A program made the position numbers and the translations under genes. Source: Microcaldota archaeon (GTDB taxonomy: Archaea > Micrarchaeota > Micrarchaeia > Anstonellales > Bilamarchaeaceae). From it: a stretch of DNA of 5,859 nt. Within the stretch, counting starts at the first letter, position 1. Each line of letters begins with the position of its first letter. The DNA is taken from assembly GCA_021823425.1 (NCBI GenBank), contig JAKANX010000069.1, positions 1 to 5,859 of the forward strand, given 5' to 3'. Shown piece by piece: positions 1-3,267 of this stretch. Below the pieces are notes generated by a model. The model made no database searches, was not told the origin of the DNA, and was given only the letters and a program-made list of their open reading frames with translations.

Positions 1-327
1 GTGGGCCTGAAGCAGCCCTCACTGTGCGCGAACGTGGACATAGAATACAAGTGGAACTGCTACAGGAACTACACGTTTCTGAGCGGGGACATAACCGGGT
101 GCCTTGACATAACAGACCAGTACGCAGTGGGAACGAAGGACGGGTGCCTGCGCGACTACGCGTTAAGGTACGAGCAGCCGGCGGCATGCGGGAACCTTTC
201 CACGATAACGTTCAGGTACAACTGCTACGGCGACGTGATACTGCAGGCCGCGAACCTCACCGCCGCAAAGTGCGCGCAGGTGGACAACGAGGGCTGGCAG
301 TCGCAGTGCTTCTCACGGATTAAGTGA
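1..327 (+). CDS. C-terminal part of a cysteine-rich, probably extracellular protein (5' end outside window)
   Basis: I do not recognise the family. The frame is open at the left edge, so the GTG at base 1 need not be the start; 108 codons are visible before the TGA at 325-327. Eight cysteines lie at residues 9, 20, 34, 49, 63, 75, 91 and 103. They form two copies of a four-cysteine module offset by 54 residues. Each copy opens with QPxxC, then C[AG]N[VL], a short beta-like stretch ending in NCY, and two further cysteines. Three N-glycosylation sequons (N23, N65, N85) and the even cysteine count suggest a secreted or surface domain held by disulfides. No membrane anchor is present at this C-terminus, which ends in SRIK. 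The gene converges on the ribosomal operon and is transcribed independently of it. The partner surface protein at the other end of the window is also Cys- and Asn-rich, but no link is shown. Confidence 0.7.
   Translation: MGLKQPSLCANVDIEYKWNCYRNYTFLSGDITGCLDITDQYAVGTKDGCLRDYALRYEQPAACGNLSTITFRYNCYGDVILQAANLTAAKCAQVDNEGWQSQCFSRIK
12..309 (+). repeat. Tandem four-cysteine protein module, two copies
   Basis: Copy 1 covers about residues 5-49 and copy 2 about residues 59-103 of the partial protein. The cysteine spacings are 11, 14 and 15 residues in copy 1 and 12, 16 and 12 in copy 2. Shared positions include QPxxC at the start, C[AG]N after the first cysteine and [KR][WY]NCY around the second. 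This is seen by eye; more copies could lie upstream of the window. Confidence 0.7.
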
Positions 328-397
328 GGGAAGCGGGCGGTTTGAAACAGGTTGCGCAGCGGCTTATTTTGAAAAATGGGTTGAGGAGCAGACGGAT

Positions 398-450
398 AAA
401 ACAATAGAAACATAGAAATAAGATAATGAAATAAAAGGGAAAAGAAAGGC
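398..450 (-). terminator. Probable T-rich terminator of the ribosomal operon
   Basis: Directly after the rps2 stop, the minus strand runs through several T tracts (for example CTTTCTTTTCCCTTTTATTTC split over 449-429, and TTTCTATTGTTTTATCC further on) with no stable hairpin. Archaeal RNA polymerase terminates mainly on such U-rich stretches. The position between convergent genes supports this. No equally clear signal is seen for the plus-strand gene ending at 327. Confidence 0.6.
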
Positions 451-453
451 TAA

Positions 454-1161
454 TCAGGAGGATGCCGGAGCCTCTTTGCCCGCGGCAGGAGCGGCCTCGG
501 CAGAAACCGGGGCGGCCTCCTTGGGCGCCTCCTTCTTGACCTCCTCGAGCTCCTCAAAATAGGACTGCTCGTACTGAAACTGGTCGTAGGAGGTTATCTT
601 GCCCTGCGCCATGAGCAGCTCCCTGCTCAGGATATAGAATATGAGCGCGAGCGCCTTGCGCCCCTTGTTGTTCGCCGGGACCACGTAATCAATGTACTTG
701 ATTTCGTTGTCCGTGTCAGCGAGCGCGATTACGGGCACGCCGGTCTTGGCTGCCTCCATTATCGCCTCTTTCTCGTTCTTCGGGTCGGAGATGAAAATGA
801 GCTTGGGCTCCTTGAACTCCTTGAGCGCTATGTTGGTCAGCGTCCCGGGTACGAACCTGCCCCTAACGAGGTTCACTCCCGTAAGGGAGGCGAACTTGGC
901 CGCGGCGTTGCCGGAATAGGTCCTTGATGCGACCACCAGCACGTCCTCGGGCTTGAACCTGCCCATGATTTTGGCCGCCTCGCGCAGGCGCCTGTCTATC
1001 TCGCGCAGGTCCAGTATGTGGAGCCCGTCGTCGCGCGTCTTGAACACGAAGTCCTTCATGTCAAAAGTGCGCATCTTGGTGCCGATGTGTATGCCGGCCT
1101 CAAGGTACTTTTCCTGCTTCACGAGCATGCTGCTCTTCCTCTCTTCGCCTTCCTCTGCCAT
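454..1161 (-). CDS. rps2: Small ribosomal subunit protein uS2 (archaeal/eukaryotic SA type)
   Basis: Protein of the 30S subunit, 235 residues from the chosen start. Family motifs seen in order: AGIHIGT (22-28), GRFVPGTLTN (101-110), a DP pair near 126, GVPVIALADTDN (141-152) and VPANNKGRKAL (161-171), followed by a helix and an acidic stretch. From about residue 208 a low-complexity tail of Lys, Glu, Ala and Pro ends in PASS; tails here vary widely among archaeal S2 proteins. Upstream in-frame ATGs at 1194 and 1176 would extend the protein, but only the ATG at 1159-1161 has a GGTGA five bases ahead, the same geometry as the upstream operon genes. It follows tRNA-Pro by 52 bp. It may share the operon transcript or, if transcription stops at the T6 tract after the tRNA, need its own promoter, which I cannot identify. 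Confidence 0.96.
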   Translation of the reverse strand: MAEEGEERKSSMLVKQEKYLEAGIHIGTKMRTFDMKDFVFKTRDDGLHILDLREIDRRLREAAKIMGRFKPEDVLVVASRTYSGNAAAKFASLTGVNLVRGRFVPGTLTNIALKEFKEPKLIFISDPKNEKEAIMEAAKTGVPVIALADTDNEIKYIDYVVPANNKGRKALALIFYILSRELLMAQGKITSYDQFQYEQSYFEELEEVKKEAPKEAAPVSAEAAPAAGKEAPASS

Positions 1162-1166
1162 AAGTT

Positions 1167-1171
1167 TCACC
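1167..1171 (-). promoter_or_regulatory. Ribosome binding site of rps2 (decides the start)
   Basis: GGTGA on the minus strand, five bases before the ATG at 1161. It matches the archaeal 16S 3' end and selects this ATG over those at 1194 and 1176. Confidence 0.8.
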
Positions 1172-1205
1172 TTCATTTTTATTTTGATGCCCACACAATG
1201 AGTGG

Positions 1206-1211
1206 AAAAAA
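1206..1211 (-). terminator. T6 tract after tRNA-Pro
   Basis: A run of six T on the minus strand begins two bases after the tRNA discriminator base. It could end or weaken transcription after the tRNA, or be part of a weak TATA-like AATTTTTT for rps2. The two readings cannot be separated from sequence alone. Confidence 0.35.
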
Positions 1212-1213
1212 TT

Positions 1214-1335
1214 TGGGGGTGCTGAGAATTTCAGTTCCCGTCCAGGGCCAAAATCGGCCCGCAGGCGGACGGAACGTTTGAACTCAGATAACAGACACCC
1301 CAAGCCTGCAGGATACCAGGTTACCTCACACCCCC
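1214..1335 (-). tRNA. tRNA-Pro(GGG) with a 49-nt T-loop intron
   Basis: On the minus strand a full cloverleaf can be written. The acceptor GGGGGTG (1335-1329) pairs perfectly with CACCCCC (1221-1215), followed by discriminator A (1214). T8 and G9 are followed by a D-arm AGGT/TCCT with an AACCTGGTA loop that includes G18G19; the 13-22 pair is T-T. The anticodon stem CAGGC/GTCTG has one G-T pair, and its loop TTGGGGT gives anticodon GGG (1301-1299). The variable loop is TTAT, and A15 and T48 can form the Levitt pair. The T-stem is CTGAG/CTCAG (1287-1283 with 1226-1222). Removing the intron leaves a canonical T-loop TTCAAAT and a 73-nt tRNA. CCA is not encoded and must be added. The gene lies between rpoN and rps2 and has no convincing promoter of its own, so it is probably released from the operon transcript by RNase P and a 3' nuclease. 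Confidence 0.94.
1228..1276 (-). other. Non-canonical tRNA intron at position 59/60 with BHB motif
   Basis: The junctions form a complete bulge-helix-bulge. The outer helix is the T-stem. The central 4-bp helix is TTCA (1282-1279) with TGAA (1233-1230). The 3-nt bulges are AAC (1278-1276) and ATT (1229-1227). The inner helix is GTTC/GAAC continued by CGTCC/GGACG with one unpaired G. The usual cleavage after the second base of each bulge excises exactly 49 nt and restores TTCAAAT. The intron interior also folds, with GGGCC/GGCCC around GATTTT. Confidence 0.92.
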
Positions 1336-1347
1336 AAATAAATGTTT

Positions 1348-1394
1348 CCCGGTTCCGGTTCCGGGTTGCCAGCGTTCCGCAAGCCGCGGAACGC
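1348..1394 (-). repeat. Hairpins between rpoN and tRNA-Pro
   Basis: A perfect 9-bp inverted repeat, GCGTTCCGC (1372-1380) and GCGGAACGC (1386-1394), with a 5-nt loop starts eight bases after the rpoN stop. A weaker stem CCCGG/CCGGG (1348-1352 with 1361-1365) around a repeated GGTTCC follows towards the tRNA. There is no T-run directly after the strong stem, so an RNA processing or stability element is as likely as a terminator. Confidence 0.6.
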
Positions 1395-1401
1395 GCTGCG
1401 G

Positions 1402-1590
1402 CTACCTGTTGTACTTGTTTATGACTTCGTTCATTTCAACGTGCGAGACGAACATACGCCTGCAGCAGTACCTCGTGACGCCGAGCTGGTCCAGCGCCTT
1501 GGCAGTGCCCTGCGGGGAGAGCTTCTTGTACTCCTCGTAGAGGTCGCCGATTACGGCGCCGCACGTGAAGCATCTTACGGGAAATTCCAT
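1402..1590 (-). CDS. rpoN: DNA-directed RNA polymerase subunit N
   Basis: Small zinc-binding subunit of archaeal RNA polymerase (homologue of eukaryotic Rpb10), which helps assemble the D-L-N-P platform. The 62-residue product is close to the usual length. It shows the family pattern: MEFPVRCFTCG at the N-terminus with C7 and C10, then RYCCRRMF with C42 and C43 as the second ligand pair, followed by a C-terminal helix. An upstream ATG at 1659 would add 23 residues overlapping rps9. I reject it because the ATG at 1588-1590 has GGTGA four bases ahead and starts exactly where the family starts. It lies 4 bp after rps9, whose TGA stop is the last three bases of that binding site, so translational coupling is likely. 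In many archaea rpoK follows rpoN; it is not present here. Confidence 0.96.
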   Translation of the reverse strand: MEFPVRCFTCGAVIGDLYEEYKKLSPQGTAKALDQLGVTRYCCRRMFVSHVEMNEVINKYNR

Positions 1591-1594
1591 GCCG

Positions 1595-1599
1595 TCACC
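1595..1599 (-). promoter_or_regulatory. Ribosome binding site of rpoN, overlapping the rps9 stop
   Basis: GGTGA lies four bases before the rpoN ATG, and its TGA is the rps9 stop codon. A ribosome terminating on rps9 sits on the rpoN start site. Confidence 0.8.
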
Positions 1600-2284
1600 T
1601 GTACGATTTCTGGAACCTGGCCCTTGCCTTGGGTCCCTTGTACTTCTTTGGCTCCACACGCCTCACGTCTTCAACAAGAAGCGAGCGGTCGTGTTCCAGG
1701 TAAGTGTTCTTGAGCTGCTCGTTGCCCGTGAATTCCACGAGCGCCTTTGCAATCGCGGTCCTCGCCGCCTGCGCCTGGCCCATCTGGCCGCCTCCGCGCA
1801 CGTTCACCTTGATGTCCATGGTGGCGAGCTCGGCCCCGAGGAAATTGAGCGGCTCCTTGACGATTTCGCGTATGTACCTGTTGGGCAGTACGTCGAACGG
1901 GACCCTGTTGAATACGAACCTTCCCTTTCCTGGGACTACGGTCGCCCTCGCGATTGATTCCTTCCTCTTTCCCCTCGCGACAGCAGCCTTGGACTTTTTC
2001 CTCGCCTTCTTGGGCTTCTTCTCCGCTGCGGGCGCAGCGTGCGCGGCAGCGGGAGCCTCCGCGGGCTTCGCGTGGGCTTCGGGTTTCGCCTCGGCCTTTG
2101 CCTCCGGGGCAGGGTGGGGATGGGCATGCTCGTGTGCGTGCTCGTGCTTCTCCTCCGCCTTCTTCTCGGCGTGGACAGGCTTCTCCTCCTTCTTCGGCTC
2201 GGCTTTCGCGTCCTTCTTCTCGGCCTTCTTCTTGGCCGGCTTTTCAGCAGCCTTCTTCTCAACCTTCTTTTCCTCGTTAGTCAT
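1595..2284 (-). CDS. rps9: Small ribosomal subunit protein uS9 with a long N-terminal extension
   Basis: Protein of the 30S head whose C-terminal tail reaches towards the P-site tRNA. The 229-residue product has a normal archaeal S9 core from about residue 100: RGKRKESIARATVVPGKGR (104-122), GGGQMGQAQAAR (164-175), DRSLL (199-203) and the basic tail ending in QKSYR. Archaeal S9 is usually about 130-150 residues, so residues 1-99 are an addition. They are Lys/Glu/Ala/Pro-rich, low in complexity and probably disordered, with an alternating-His patch HEHAHEHAHPHP (47-58). The start is the ATG at 2282-2284, five bases after a GGTGA that contains the rpl13 TGA stop; the ATG at 2317 would overlap rpl13 and lacks this signal. 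There is no frameshift or stop between extension and core, so they are one reading frame. It lies between rpl13 and rpoN, the standard archaeal order. Confidence 0.96.
   Translation of the reverse strand: MTNEEKKVEKKAAEKPAKKKAEKKDAKAEPKKEEKPVHAEKKAEEKHEHAHEHAHPHPAPEAKAEAKPEAHAKPAEAPAAAHAAPAAEKKPKKARKKSKAAVARGKRKESIARATVVPGKGRFVFNRVPFDVLPNRYIREIVKEPLNFLGAELATMDIKVNVRGGGQMGQAQAARTAIAKALVEFTGNEQLKNTYLEHDRSLLVEDVRRVEPKKYKGPKARARFQKSYR
1988..2284 (-). other. Low-complexity N-terminal extension of S9
   Basis: This stretch encodes residues 1-99. It has repeated KK/EK/AE/PA patterns, six His alternating with Glu, Ala or Pro at residues 47-57, further His at 37, 71 and 82, and a basic junction KKPKKARKKSK (89-99) just before the S9 fold. 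Metal binding or RNA contact is possible but not shown. Confidence 0.75.
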
Positions 2285-2289
2285 AAGAA

Positions 2290-2294
2290 TCACC
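2290..2294 (-). promoter_or_regulatory. Ribosome binding site of rps9, overlapping the rpl13 stop
   Basis: GGTGA lies five bases before the rps9 ATG and contains the TGA stop of rpl13. It decides the start of the extended S9. Confidence 0.8.
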
Positions 2295-2703
2295 ACTTGG
2301 CTCCGAGCTGCCTGCACACGTCGCCTATGCTCATGTACTTGGCAAAGCCCGCGTTCTTGGCGTCGTCAAACGCGACCATGTCGCCCTTGAGGTTCGGGTT
2401 GCCCGAGTATACCTTGAGCTTCCTGAACGCAGCCTTGCCCTTTGCCTTCTTGAACGGGAGCATGCCCCTTATCACGCGCCTCACCATGAGGTTCGGCGTC
2501 TTGGGCCACTTCGGCGAATATTCCGGGGTGGCCTTCTGCTGGAGCCTGCGCTTCTGCATGTAATCGTTCACCGTGTTCTGGGGTATTCCCGAGACCACGA
2601 TTTTTTCCGCGTTTATGAGGTGCACCTCCTCGCCCTTCATGAGCTTCTTGGCTACGTTGCTAGCCAGGCGCCCGAGGACCATGTTCGTTCCGTCAACTAT
2701 CAT
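2290..2703 (-). CDS. rpl13: Large ribosomal subunit protein uL13
   Basis: Early-assembling protein of the 50S subunit, 137 residues here, close to the archaeal norm of about 140-155. Features seen: DGTNMVLGRLAS (4-15), INAEKIVVSG (30-39), a basic middle segment, RRVIRGMLPFKKAKGK (75-90) and LKVYSG (96-101); these are the core signatures of uL13. Three starts are possible: GTG at 2712, ATG at 2706 and ATG at 2703. I chose 2703 because the GGTGA at 2713-2709 is then five bases away, as for rps9 and rps2; from 2706 it would be only two, and the GTG lies inside it. The gene follows rpl18e by 9 bp, and the rpl18e TAG stop shares a base with the binding site. No odd feature is seen in the product. 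Confidence 0.96.
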   Translation of the reverse strand: MIVDGTNMVLGRLASNVAKKLMKGEEVHLINAEKIVVSGIPQNTVNDYMQKRRLQQKATPEYSPKWPKTPNLMVRRVIRGMLPFKKAKGKAAFRKLKVYSGNPNLKGDMVAFDDAKNAGFAKYMSIGDVCRQLGAKW

Positions 2704-2708
2704 CATAA

Positions 2709-2713
2709 TCACC
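2709..2713 (-). promoter_or_regulatory. Ribosome binding site of rpl13, touching the rpl18e stop
   Basis: GGTGA shares its first G with the rpl18e TAG stop (2715-2713). The spacing favours the ATG at 2703. Confidence 0.75.
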
Positions 2714-3051
2714 TAAATGAGTATGACCACGGATTTGCCTTCCGGGTTCTGCGCGAAGAGCTCGTCTATGGTTATTATCTTGGCCCCTCCCTCGCTTATC
2801 GCCTTTCTGGCGCCCTCGCTGAACGAGAATGCGGCAATCGTGAGCTTCCTGCTCATCCTTCCCGCGCCGAGCACCTTGCCCGGAACGAGCACCGTGGACC
2901 CCTCGGGGGCGTACGCCTCAATCTTGCTGAGGTTGACCTCCACGCGCCTGCGCCTCGGCTTTCCGAGAAGCTCGGCGGTGCGCTTCCACACTCCCTTCTT
3001 CTGCTTCTGCAGCTTGTCTATTAAATCGTTCAAATCCTTCCGTTCATGCAT
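2713..3051 (-). CDS. rpl18e: Large ribosomal subunit protein eL18 (L18e)
   Basis: Archaeal/eukaryotic 50S protein, related in fold to bacterial L15. It has 112 residues, slightly short for the family (about 115-125), mostly at the N-terminus. Diagnostic segments are KPRRRRVEVNLSKI (31-44), VLVPGKVLGAG (54-64), KLTIAAFSFSEGA (69-81) and the terminal NPEGKSVVILI. The ATG at 3051 is the only good start: an in-frame TAG lies three codons upstream and the next Met is at residue 66. The upstream site is weak, AGGT seven bases before the ATG, unlike the strong GGTGA of the later genes. It is the first gene of the cluster, so its expression may be set by the 216-bp leader region ahead of it. Confidence 0.96.
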   Translation of the reverse strand: MHERKDLNDLIDKLQKQKKGVWKRTAELLGKPRRRRVEVNLSKIEAYAPEGSTVLVPGKVLGAGRMSRKLTIAAFSFSEGARKAISEGGAKIITIDELFAQNPEGKSVVILI

Positions 3052-3126
3052 GTTATCGACCTATTTCGCCCACGTGCGTTCCGCGTCGTGCGTTTCGAGT
3101 TTCGCCGTTCAAAACCCGGAACTTCA

Positions 3127-3172
3127 TGTTTGGCATCGGCCAAACAGACAGTCGCCGAATCGTCGGCGACTG
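3127..3172 (-). promoter_or_regulatory. Two adjacent hairpins with the same tetraloop upstream of rpl18e
   Basis: Hairpin A has a perfect 10-bp stem (3149-3158 with 3163-3172) closing a 4-nt loop. Hairpin B has a perfect 8-bp stem (3127-3134 with 3139-3146). Both loops read CGAT on the minus strand and only two bases separate the stems. They end 75 bp before the rpl18e start and would lie in its leader if the promoter is at about 3229-3255. The regulatory role is inferred. Confidence 0.6.
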
Positions 3173-3219
3173 GAAACTGAAAACGCCGTTCTGGCTCGCC
3201 TCCTTCTGGAGACTGAAAA
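3170..3219. repeat. Direct repeat CTGGARACTGAAAA, two copies
   Basis: Copies at 3170-3183 and 3206-3219 match at 13 of 14 bases, with 22 bp between them. The first overlaps the outer bases of hairpin A. Two closely spaced copies upstream of an operon could be a protein-binding site; no known operator is recognised. Confidence 0.5.
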
Positions 3220-3228
3220 TAGAACAGG

Positions 3229-3255
3229 TTAATATTAATGGAAAAGGTTTAAAAA
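3229..3255 (-). promoter_or_regulatory. Candidate promoter of the ribosomal operon, overlapping the terminator of the surface-protein gene
   Basis: This AT-rich island in GC-rich DNA holds TTTTTAAA (3255-3248) and the palindromic TTAATATTAA (3238-3229) on the minus strand. Either could be a TATA box, giving a start about 25 bases downstream and a leader of roughly 150-175 nt. The T tracts after the 3268 stop may also end transcription of the upstream gene. No clear BRE is seen, so the exact box is uncertain. Confidence 0.4.
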
Positions 3256-3267
3256 CAATCCAGTCCG

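Noticed and set aside
1..3. GTG at the left edge as a true start
   Set aside because: It is the first codon of the window in an open frame, with no signal peptide after it. It cannot be told from an internal Val.
1162..1194. Longer S2 from ATG at 1194 or 1176
   Set aside because: No ribosome binding site at the right distance. It adds only a Lys/Met/Ile string, and the GGTGA points to the ATG at 1161.
1348..1365. Mobile element end or attachment site at the GGTTCC repeat next to the tRNA
   Set aside because: tRNA genes are common integration sites, but no integrase, duplicated tRNA end or composition shift is seen, and the ribosomal order continues on both sides.
1704..2390. Long plus-strand open frames opposite rps9 and rpl13
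   Set aside because: They mirror the low-complexity, GC-rich S9 extension and contain only Ser/Ala/Phe- or Arg-rich strings. The minus-strand genes explain the region fully.
3127..3219. CRISPR array or box C/D RNA
   Set aside because: Only two short copies with unequal context. No regular repeat-spacer pattern and no proper C (RUGAUGA) and D (CUGA) box pair.
3053..3267. A tRNA (for example tRNA-Leu) at the head of the operon, as in some archaea
   Set aside because: No acceptor pairing, anticodon arm or T-loop could be built on the minus strand. The region shows only hairpins and short repeats.
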